Shown here in pieces: positions 1 to 5,049 of a DNA stretch of 7,174 bases. How positions within the stretch are numbered: the stretch's first letter is position 1; each line of letters begins with the position of its first letter. Below the pieces are notes generated by a model. The model was not told the DNA's origin. It worked only from the letters and a program-made list of their open reading frames with translations, and did no database searches. A program made the translations under genes and the position numbers. The stretch is from Ignavibacteriota bacterium (GTDB lineage: Bacteria; Bacteroidota; Ignavibacteria; Tepidaquicellales; Tepidaquicellaceae), in assembly GCA_003158365.1 (NCBI GenBank), contig PMIW01000039.1:8630-15803 (forward strand), read 5' to 3'.

Positions 1-39
1 AATAAAATACACATTTTAGGAATTACATTAAATACCCAT

Positions 40-65
40 TTTGTGCACCTCTCTCACAAATTTTT
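40..65 (+). terminator. Weak candidate intrinsic terminator
   Basis: TTTGTG (40-45) pairs with CACAAA (55-60) around a 9-nt loop, and five T residues follow (61-65). The stem is short and holds only two G-C pairs plus one C-G pair, so termination would be inefficient. It could end a gene lying to the left of the window, but chance is a real alternative in sequence this AT-rich. Confidence 0.22.
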
Positions 66-138
66 ATTAAATGTATTAATAAATTTTAATATATTAAAAA
101 AGTGCAGGCAGAAAAATGGAAAAGCACAATTCTCGATT

Positions 139-197
139 TGAGACAAATTTTCACCTTCCTTTTCGTGTTCGAAAAACACAAAAAATAATTTGTCTCA
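139..197. repeat. Nested inverted repeat (long hairpin)
   Basis: TGAGACAAATT (139-149) is the exact reverse complement of AATTTGTCTCA (187-197). Inside this 11-bp outer stem, GTGTT (165-169) pairs with AACAC (175-179) around a 5-nt loop, and TTT/AAA (161-163/181-183) extends that inner stem across one mismatch. The two stems share one axis, separated by an asymmetric internal loop (11 nt on the left, 3 nt on the right). No T run follows on the plus strand, so it is not an ordinary terminator for rightward transcription. It may be an RNA leader structure, a protein-binding cruciform or the remnant of a small mobile element. No function can be assigned from sequence alone. Confidence 0.6.
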
Positions 198-252
198 CAA
201 TGATACGGTATCTCAATTTTTTGATTCCATTTCTTACAAATAAAAAATCTTA

Positions 253-300
253 ATATCAAAAAGCTGAAATATTGATATAAATTGAAATAATTATTGATAT
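253..300. promoter_or_regulatory. ATATCAA/TTGATAT site cluster, possible operator
   Basis: ATATCAA (253-259) faces its reverse complement TTGATAT (272-278) across 12 nt, and TTGATAT recurs at 294-300, which is 22 bp (about two helical turns) after the previous copy. A related ATTGAAAT lies between them at 281-288. The cluster sits immediately before and within the putative core promoter of the secreted-protein gene, the expected place for a repressor or activator site. The half-site loosely resembles the TTGAT half-site of FNR/CRP-type regulators, but the spacing does not fit the usual TTGAT-N4-ATCAA. The low-complexity background keeps confidence modest. Confidence 0.3.
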
Positions 301-308
301 TTACTTTG
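282..308 (+). promoter_or_regulatory. Possible Bacteroidota-type promoter
   Basis: TTG (282-284) is followed after 17 nt by TACTTTG (302-308). This resembles the Bacteroidota arrangement of a -33 TTG element and a -7 TAnnTTTG element, although the -7 element is one base short of consensus. Transcription would begin near 315, giving about 80 nt of leader before the ATG at 395. That fits the choice of 395, and not the earlier in-frame ATG at 311, as the start of the gene. Confidence 0.3.
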
Positions 309-394
309 GCATGTTAATTGAAGTTTATAATGTATACGGCCATCCTGACAATAAGACAAAAACTCATTTTATAATTTTAAACAACAACAAAAAA

Positions 395-1126
395 ATGAAA
401 AATTTTAACAAACAATTTGTAATGGTTGCATTTGCAATCATTTTCATGCTTGGTTCGGCATTTACATATGCAAAGCCATTTACAGAAACACCTCCGGAAG
501 AACAACCGCAAATTTTATTACCTGAAAATGGTCAATTAGTCAGTTCATTAACCCCTATATTAAGCTGGGGAGAAGTTTCCGGTGCAGAATTTTATAATAT
601 TATGTTATCACATTATGAGGGAGAAAATATAGTTATAAATGTTTTAACAACTCAAAATAAATTTTGGACAAACCCGGAATTGACAGTTATGGTAGCTGAG
701 GGAATACTTGATTACAGAACACCGTATTTTTGGAAAGTTCAAGCTTGCAACAGCGTAGGAAATGGACCCTGGTCAGATATTTCTAACTTTGTAACATACG
801 ATCCGACACTTGGAACTGATAATCTTTTCAATAAAAATAAAGCAAGTGAAAATTTATCTGTCAAGGAATTTAAACTTAATAAAAATTATCCGAATCCGTT
901 TAATCCGACAACAAAAATCAGTTATGAAATTCCGATAAGTTCTTTTGTGAAAATTACCGTTTATAATATACTCGGAAAAGAAGTAAAAACACTTGTAGAC
1001 AGCTACCAAAATGCCGGAGTGCATACAATAGAGTTTAATGCGAGTTCACTTTCAAGTGGAATTTATATTTGCAGAATGCAATCCAACGGATTTGTTTCAA
1101 CCAGTAAAATGAATTTAATTAAATAA
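395..1126 (+). CDS. Small secreted FN3-like protein with type IX sorting domain
   Basis: A 243-residue exported protein. Residues 1-26 form a signal peptide: positive N-terminus (MKNFNKQF), hydrophobic core and a likely cleavage after TYA. Residues about 38-135 look like one fibronectin type III-like beta-sandwich: LSWGEVSGAEFYNIMLS early, then a YFWKVQACNSVGNGPWS stretch typical of the late strands. Residues about 159-243 are a type A C-terminal sorting domain for the type IX secretion system, with NYPNPFNPTT, an ITVYNILGKEVKTL strand, SSLSSGIYICRM and a basic end. The protein should cross the outer membrane and be released or anchored at the surface. No catalytic motif is visible, so a binding or structural role is more likely. 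The frame stays open upstream to an ATG at 311, but that would place 28 polar residues before the signal peptide; the A-rich leader before 395 fits the lineage. The gene stands alone, with its own terminator downstream. Confidence 0.9.
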   Translation: MKNFNKQFVMVAFAIIFMLGSAFTYAKPFTETPPEEQPQILLPENGQLVSSLTPILSWGEVSGAEFYNIMLSHYEGENIVINVLTTQNKFWTNPELTVMVAEGILDYRTPYFWKVQACNSVGNGPWSDISNFVTYDPTLGTDNLFNKNKASENLSVKEFKLNKNYPNPFNPTTKISYEIPISSFVKITVYNILGKEVKTLVDSYQNAGVHTIEFNASSLSSGIYICRMQSNGFVSTSKMNLIK

Positions 1127-1150
1127 TATATCATAACTTCTCTTAATTCG

Positions 1151-1180
1151 AAGCCGTTCCGTTGGAACGGCTTTTTTTTT
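1151..1180 (+). terminator. Intrinsic terminator
   Basis: AAGCCGTTCC (1151-1160) and GGAACGGCTT (1164-1173) form a perfect 10-bp stem with a 3-nt GTT loop, followed by an uninterrupted T run to 1180. It lies 24 nt after the stop of the secreted-protein gene. For the converging aminotransferase gene the hairpin is present but no T run follows it on the minus strand, so it should act mainly on rightward transcription. Confidence 0.93.
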
Positions 1181-1212
1181 ATGCGAAGTAAGAAGAAAAA
1201 AAAGAGATAATT

Positions 1213-2055
1213 TTATTGTGAATTCAGAATGTCAAAATATTCTTTTTGAATTTTTTCTGTAACAGGTCCTGCTTTTTTCCTTTTGATATTCAGACTGTTA
1301 ATTCTGATTACCGGTGTTACATCCAGAGTTGTGCTCGTCAGAAAAAATTCATCAAAATGTTTCAGTTCGCTTTCCCTTATATATTTTTCTTTAACAGGTA
1401 TGTCGTAATTTTTACAGATTTCAATAACTGCTCTTCGTGTGATTCCCGGTAAAATGTAATTTGTAAGAGGTGCTGTATAAACAATCCCTCTTTTTATTCC
1501 GAAGAAATTCGTATGTGTCCCTTCTTCAATCAATCCGTTCCGCACCCATATTGCTTCTGATATATTTTGTCCGAATGCCTTCTGGCGGGCCAGCACTGCA
1601 GGAAGCAATGAAATTGTTTTAATGTTACATCTTGACCAGCGGAAGTCTTTTTCAAGAATTACGCTCATTCCTTTTTGCGGTTCTACGTCGTTAGGGGACA
1701 ATGGGACTGCGTTTGCATAAATCGTCGGGGAAATATTATTTTTATAAAAATGCGTACGGGGATTTGCAGTTCCCCTTGTAATCTGAATATAAATTACTGA
1801 TTGTTTGCCTGATAGATTATTTGACTTTAAAAGTTTTGTACAAATATCACGAAAAGAATTAATCAATTCCGGATTTATTCCTAAAAAATTTAATCCGGTT
1901 TTTAATCTCTGCATATGCTCGTCGAAACAAATAAGTTTTTTGCCCGTGTATTTTATTACTTCATATACACCGTCTGAAAACAAAAAACCTCTGTCAAAAG
2001 GAGAAATTCTGCAGTCTTTTTCATTAAGATATTTGCCGTTAAAATATACAATCAT
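1213..2055 (-). CDS. D-amino acid aminotransferase (class IV PLP enzyme)
   Basis: A 280-residue fold-type IV aminotransferase, full length for the family, expected in the cytoplasm. It interconverts D-amino acids and 2-oxo acids, typically D-alanine + 2-oxoglutarate to pyruvate + D-glutamate, which supplies peptidoglycan precursors. Visible family landmarks are FDRGFLFSDGVYEV with Tyr31, the catalytic PLP lysine Lys146 in NIKTISLLPAVLARQ, Glu178 in EEGTHTNFFG (pyridine-nitrogen ligand), the phosphate-binding LPGITR segment (202-207) and FLTSTTLDVTPV (238-249). Arg100 and His102 in TRGTANPRTH match the Arg-x-His pair that holds the substrate carboxylate in Bacillus D-amino acid transaminase; this favours D-amino acid specificity over branched-chain aminotransferase or aminodeoxychorismate lyase, which share the fold. 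The ATG lies 3 nt after the stop of the aspartic protease gene, implying one transcript and probably coupled translation. No Shine-Dalgarno motif is visible. Residue equivalences are from memory of the family. Confidence 0.88.
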   Translation of the reverse strand: MIVYFNGKYLNEKDCRISPFDRGFLFSDGVYEVIKYTGKKLICFDEHMQRLKTGLNFLGINPELINSFRDICTKLLKSNNLSGKQSVIYIQITRGTANPRTHFYKNNISPTIYANAVPLSPNDVEPQKGMSVILEKDFRWSRCNIKTISLLPAVLARQKAFGQNISEAIWVRNGLIEEGTHTNFFGIKRGIVYTAPLTNYILPGITRRAVIEICKNYDIPVKEKYIRESELKHFDEFFLTSTTLDVTPVIRINSLNIKRKKAGPVTEKIQKEYFDILNSQ

Positions 2056-2058
2056 ATT

Positions 2059-3339
2059 TTAATTCTGAAATTCTACATACATATGTTTATAATTCAGTAT
2101 GAGCGTATTAAATTGTTTTATATACGACTGTCCCAGATTACCGTGAAAAAATTTCTGGTTTTCCGAAAGCGATTTGGCAATTATAAAAATATTTTTAAGT
2201 TCGGCACTTGAATTCCCGGTACTAAAAGTAATCTTATCAATTTCATATCCTTCAGTTTCGACTATTCCGCCTGCGCCTCCCATCGAAAGTTTTTTCAGGG
2301 TATATTTTTCAGTTATTTCTTTTTCATATTTAGATAAGAACGGGCGGAAAAGTGTAAATCCTTCATTTCCTGAATCGAATACAAAGTTAAGCGAATCTTT
2401 TAAATATATGACCTGGATAATGGGTGTGTACTGGTCATAGGCAATATTTCTGATATCATCATTACCCGGAGTGACAGGGACAATCAGTTCATTATCTTTT
2501 GTAAACCTTACTTCTTCAAATGCCCTGATAATCGGTGCACCGATTATTCCGAGAATTTTATACGGACCAAAAGTAAAATCTTCATCTTTCATAATATAAA
2601 AAACCACGTTTTCCAGTGTTATGTTTCCAATCTTAAGCGAATTGACTACTGCAACTTTGGATTTTACTTTCTTGTCTGTTACCGTTCCGACATTAAACTC
2701 CTCATCGGAAATATTAAGCCCGAGTTTTTTTGCTACAGACTCTACCATCACGGGAAAATCTGCTCCCGTATCGAATACGAATTCGAAATCGGTATCGTTG
2801 ACTTTTACAGGCACATTCCACAGCCCGGCCAAATCTTTTTTAATCTTTAATTTTAAATCAACGTCTCCTTTTGTTATTTTTTGCGGAGGTGCATCTTTTA
2901 ACGATTTAAACATTATAATATCTTCAGAAACATTTTCCTTCTCATCAATTGTGAGATAATTAACGAATTTTGAGTTTAATATATCTGCTGTTTCATAAGC
3001 TTTTTTATACTCACACAGGAATGCATTATCGTAATACTTTTTCTGGTATAAATCCTTCAGAAGTGAATCCGGGATTTGTGATGAAAAGTTTTCGAGAATA
3101 TAATCTATATTCATTTCCGATTTTGCGAATTCGCCGAAAATGCAATCCGACAGGGATTCAAGGAAAGGCTTTTGCCATTTTTCTTCTGCGGGATTAAATT
3201 CTTTTATACCGTCCCTGAAATGAAAAAAATCTTTAATTTGATACTTTCCGTAAAGCGAGCTAAAATCCTGTGAGTATGAAGATTGTAAAAGTAAAACAAG
3301 AATAAAAAATATGCTGAAAAAATATTTTTTAAGCTTCAT
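2059..3339 (-). CDS. Exported retropepsin-like aspartic protease, two-lobed
   Basis: A 426-residue protein beginning with a signal peptide (KLKKYFF, then a hydrophobic run, likely cleavage around SSYSQ near residue 23). Residues about 25-150 form a polar, apparently helical region I do not recognise. Two aspartic protease lobes follow. Lobe one carries FVFDTGADFPVMV (catalytic Asp190 in DTG) and the paired hydrophobic-Gly element ILGIIGAPII (262-271). Lobe two carries FVFDSGNEGFTLF (Asp322 in DSG) and a matching HGNLGQSYI element (399-407). Both catalytic Asp-Ser/Thr-Gly motifs are intact, so a single chain could form the pepsin-like pair of aspartates without dimerising. No PDZ domain is evident at the C-terminus, unlike some bacterial relatives. 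It should act in the periplasm or at the envelope; the substrate is unknown. The gene is followed after 3 nt by the D-amino acid aminotransferase. The 114-nt gap upstream may hold its own promoter. Confidence 0.82.
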   Translation of the reverse strand: MKLKKYFFSIFFILVLLLQSSYSQDFSSLYGKYQIKDFFHFRDGIKEFNPAEEKWQKPFLESLSDCIFGEFAKSEMNIDYILENFSSQIPDSLLKDLYQKKYYDNAFLCEYKKAYETADILNSKFVNYLTIDEKENVSEDIIMFKSLKDAPPQKITKGDVDLKLKIKKDLAGLWNVPVKVNDTDFEFVFDTGADFPVMVESVAKKLGLNISDEEFNVGTVTDKKVKSKVAVVNSLKIGNITLENVVFYIMKDEDFTFGPYKILGIIGAPIIRAFEEVRFTKDNELIVPVTPGNDDIRNIAYDQYTPIIQVIYLKDSLNFVFDSGNEGFTLFRPFLSKYEKEITEKYTLKKLSMGGAGGIVETEGYEIDKITFSTGNSSAELKNIFIIAKSLSENQKFFHGNLGQSYIKQFNTLILNYKHMYVEFQN

Positions 3340-3453
3340 CGTTATTAATTTAAGTTATCGGATAATTTTTATTTTTATATACGAATAGAACTTAATAAAG
3401 ATACGGAAATCCTTTTAACTTTTAAATATAGTAAAAATACGGCTGTGGAAGAA

Positions 3454-3849
3454 TTAATTTCCGCTTGTAATTACTTCAAACTGCGGGGGAGTATGAATAT
3501 GTCTTTTAACTGTGCACAGGTTGGCTGCATTTATAACTGCATTCTTATACTTTTCCGGAAAATCTGGCGGGAGCTGGATGTCTATTTTTATTTTACCGAC
3601 CATGTGAGTGGCTTCGTCATATTCCATCGTCTGGATAAGCTTTATATTATCCGCCGGTATATCGCGTTTTTTACAGAATGTTTTGACATAAAATCCTGCG
3701 CAAGTGCCGATTGAAGCAAGGAATAAATCGAACGGGGCGGGCGCGGAATTCTCTCCTCCGAATTCAGCAGGCTGATCCGTTTTTATAATGTTACCGTTAA
3801 AATTTGCATTTACTTTTTTTCCGTCTCCTAAAATAATTTCCATTTGCAT
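3454..3849 (-). CDS. OsmC family protein (peroxiredoxin-like thiol protein)
   Basis: A small cytoplasmic protein of the OsmC/Ohr superfamily, whose characterised members reduce organic hydroperoxides using a pair of cysteines. With the ATG at 3849 it has 131 residues. Visible landmarks are GGENSAPAPFDLFLASIGTC followed by AGFYVKTFC (first reactive cysteine, residue 50, another at 59), and NLCTVKRHIH near the C-terminus (second conserved cysteine, residue 112). The SAPAPFDLFLASIGTC form places it in the general OsmC-like (YhfA-like) branch, not the organic hydroperoxide resistance (Ohr) branch, so its substrate is uncertain. Start choice: the frame stays open to a TTG at 3900, but the extra 17 residues look unlike the family, while ATG codons occur at 3849 and 3843; 3849 is my preference. 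None has a well-placed Shine-Dalgarno motif. It is transcribed divergently from the cysteine synthase-like gene and could read through into the aspartic protease gene 114 nt downstream. Confidence 0.85.
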   Translation of the reverse strand: MQMEIILGDGKKVNANFNGNIIKTDQPAEFGGENSAPAPFDLFLASIGTCAGFYVKTFCKKRDIPADNIKLIQTMEYDEATHMVGKIKIDIQLPPDFPEKYKNAVINAANLCTVKRHIHTPPQFEVITSGN

Positions 3850-3925
3850 AGTATTGGGATTTTGTTCCTTAAAAATACCAATATTAGTTGTTAATGGCAA
3901 GTAATAAAAAAAGGAGTATTTTTTC

Positions 3926-3977
3926 CGTTTAACCCATTTGCATTTTATTTAAAAAACCGGGATAGTATTTTTAAACG
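3926..3977. promoter_or_regulatory. Inverted CGTTTAA/TTAAACG pair in the divergent intergenic region
   Basis: CGTTTAA (3926-3932) is mirrored by TTAAACG (3971-3977) across 38 nt, roughly centred between the OsmC gene and the cysteine synthase-like gene. Each arm faces one of the two genes, which could suit a regulator shared by both promoters. No clear -7/-33 promoter pair could be fixed for either gene. At 7 bp per arm in AT-rich sequence, chance is a serious alternative. Confidence 0.22.
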
Positions 3978-4004
3978 AACAATAACGCACAATATATTTT
4001 AAAA

Positions 4005-4976
4005 ATGTATCATAAAAACATACTTGGTTTAATAGGAAACACACCGCTCGTAAAAATCAATAACCTTGCAAAAAACACAAAAGCTACGGTTCTTGCAAAA
4101 ATAGAATTTTTGAATCCGGGCGGAAGTGTAAAAGACAGAGTCGGGTTATCAATGATTGAGGAAGCAGAGAAAAAAGGAATCATCAAACCCGGTTATACAA
4201 TAGTAGAAGCGACAAGCGGAAATACGGGAATCGGTCTGGCACTTGCGGGTAGAGTAAAAGGATACAGAGTAATACTTGTAATGACTGATAAAATTGGTCA
4301 GGAAAAGAGAAATTATTTAAAAGCTCTCGGAGCAGAAATTGTTATTGTACCAAAAGAAGCTGCTCCTGATTCCCCGGATTATTACAGAAATAAAGCCAAG
4401 TCACTTGCAAAAGAAATACCAGATGCCGTTAATCTGAATCAGTATGCCAACAGTGCAAATCCTGATATTCATTACAGTACAACAGGTGCCGAGATTTGGA
4501 AAGATACAGATGGTAAAATAACGCATTTTGTATGCGGAGTCGGAACTGCGGGAACGATTACAGGAGTTTCAAAATATCTGAAAGAAAAAAGTTATAGTAT
4601 CAAAGTAATTGGAGCTGACCCGGAAGGATCGAATTTTAAGATTTTTAAGGATACGGGAAATCTCGGGGAAGTTAAGCCTCATCTGATAGAAGGGCTTGGA
4701 ACGGATATTATACCTCCGATAACAGATTTCAGATATGTTGATGAAATTATTAGTGTAAGCGATAAAGATTCTATCGAAACCTGCAGGAGGCTTGCAAGCG
4801 AAGAGGGAATCTTTGCAGGAGCATCTTCTGGAACCGCAGCATTTGCGGCTTTAAAAGTTGCAGAGAATCTGGATGACAATTCAACGGTTGTTTTTATCGT
4901 ATGTGATACGGGTGAAAGATATTTATCCAAGTATCATAACGAATACTGGCTGAACGAAAATGATTTAAAGTTTTAA
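4005..4976 (+). CDS. PLP-dependent cysteine synthase / cystathionine beta-synthase family enzyme
   Basis: A 323-residue fold-type II PLP enzyme performing beta-replacement on serine or O-acetylserine, expected in the cytoplasm. Motifs in order: GNTPLV (11-16); the PLP lysine Lys43 in NPGGSVKDR; the substrate-carboxylate loop TSGNTG (70-75); NQYANSANPDIHYSTTGAEIW (145-165); the phosphate-binding loop GVGTAGT (178-184); and the GASSGTA segment (272-278) with Ser in the pyridine-nitrogen pocket. Several features lean towards cystathionine beta-synthase over CysK: PDSPDYYRNKAKSLA (121-135), GADPEGS (203-209), the EGLGTDIIPP segment and the SKYHNEYWLNEN ending. It lacks the C-terminal CBS (Bateman) regulatory pair of the animal enzyme, so it would be an unregulated catalytic core. 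Products could be cysteine, cystathionine or H2S; sequence alone does not decide. The ATG is preceded by A-rich sequence without a Shine-Dalgarno motif. cydA follows after 73 nt on the same strand. Confidence 0.85.
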   Translation: MYHKNILGLIGNTPLVKINNLAKNTKATVLAKIEFLNPGGSVKDRVGLSMIEEAEKKGIIKPGYTIVEATSGNTGIGLALAGRVKGYRVILVMTDKIGQEKRNYLKALGAEIVIVPKEAAPDSPDYYRNKAKSLAKEIPDAVNLNQYANSANPDIHYSTTGAEIWKDTDGKITHFVCGVGTAGTITGVSKYLKEKSYSIKVIGADPEGSNFKIFKDTGNLGEVKPHLIEGLGTDIIPPITDFRYVDEIISVSDKDSIETCRRLASEEGIFAGASSGTAAFAALKVAENLDDNSTVVFIVCDTGERYLSKYHNEYWLNENDLKF

Positions 4977-4982
4977 AAATTA

Positions 4983-5014
4983 TTACGTATTATTTTGCGA
5001 TTTTTATAACGTAA
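4983..5014. promoter_or_regulatory. TTACGT/ACGTAA inverted repeat upstream of cydA
   Basis: TTACGT (4983-4988) and ACGTAA (5009-5014) are exact reverse complements separated by 20 nt; allowing one extra base, the match extends inward to TTACGTAT/ATAACGTAA. No T run follows, so it does not look like a terminator of the preceding gene. In the 73-nt gap before a cytochrome bd operon, a redox- or oxygen-responsive operator is the natural guess, but it does not match an FNR or Rex consensus that I recognise. Confidence 0.3.
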
Positions 5015-5022
5015 AATATTGT

Positions 5023-5038
5023 TTATTAATATTAATAA
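5023..5038. promoter_or_regulatory. Perfect 16-bp AT palindrome just upstream of cydA
   Basis: TTATTAAT joined directly to ATTAATAA forms a perfect 16-bp palindrome with no central spacer. It ends 11 nt before the cydA ATG, so a bound regulator could block either transcription start or ribosome access. It consists only of A and T in an AT-rich gap, which lowers the weight of the observation. Confidence 0.33.
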
Positions 5039-5049
5039 GTCTCTTAAAG

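Larger units (their letters stand above)
1..394. other. Gene-free AT-rich leader region with several inverted repeats
   Basis: No convincing coding sequence lies here. The longest ATG-initiated frame I noticed (116-253, 45 codons) runs straight through a perfect inverted repeat and resembles nothing I recognise. From left to right the region holds a weak hairpin with a short T run (40-65), an A/T-only stretch (61-101), a nested hairpin (139-197), an 11-bp near-palindrome GATAC-G-GTATC (202-212), an ATATCAA/TTGATAT site cluster (253-300) and a possible core promoter (282-308). It is best read as the regulatory region and 5' leader of the downstream secreted-protein gene, possibly with the end of an upstream transcription unit at its left edge. 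Confidence 0.6.

Noticed and set aside
61..101. A/T-only stretch with short palindromes such as TATTAATA (74-81), considered as a replication origin or operator
   Set aside because: No DnaA boxes or iterons accompany it, and short A/T palindromes are expected in this composition.
52..200. Direct repeat of TCTCACAA at 52-59 and 193-200
   Set aside because: An 8-mer repeated once in a 400-bp region gives no support for a repeat family; each copy is already part of a separate hairpin arm.
116..253. A 45-codon plus-strand open frame starting MEKHNSRFE
   Set aside because: It overlaps the perfect inverted repeat at 139-197, matches no family I recognise, lacks a convincing start context, and is short enough to arise by chance.
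311..394. Upstream in-frame ATG giving 28 extra residues on the secreted protein
   Set aside because: The extension is polar and would bury the signal peptide; the ATG also lies next to the probable core promoter, so 395 is the better start.
1246..1452. Plus-strand open frame opposite the aminotransferase gene, with similar antisense frames at 1805-2062, 2174-2440, 2621-2959 and 2970-3197
   Set aside because: These lie antisense to well-supported genes, have low-complexity or Cys/Phe/Ser-rich translations and show no family motifs; they are shadows of the real genes.
3396..3403. Possible minus-strand -7 element (TATCTTTA) upstream of the aspartic protease gene
   Set aside because: It is one base from TAnnTTTG but has no matching -33 TTG at suitable spacing, so I do not call a promoter.
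3436..3460. GGAA/TTCC mini-hairpin after the OsmC gene stop (minus strand) as a terminator
   Set aside because: A four-base stem with no immediate T run is too weak to call.
3850..3900. TTG-initiated extension of the OsmC-family gene
   Set aside because: It adds 17 residues unlike the family's N-terminus, has no Shine-Dalgarno motif, and uses TTG while two ATG codons lie just downstream.
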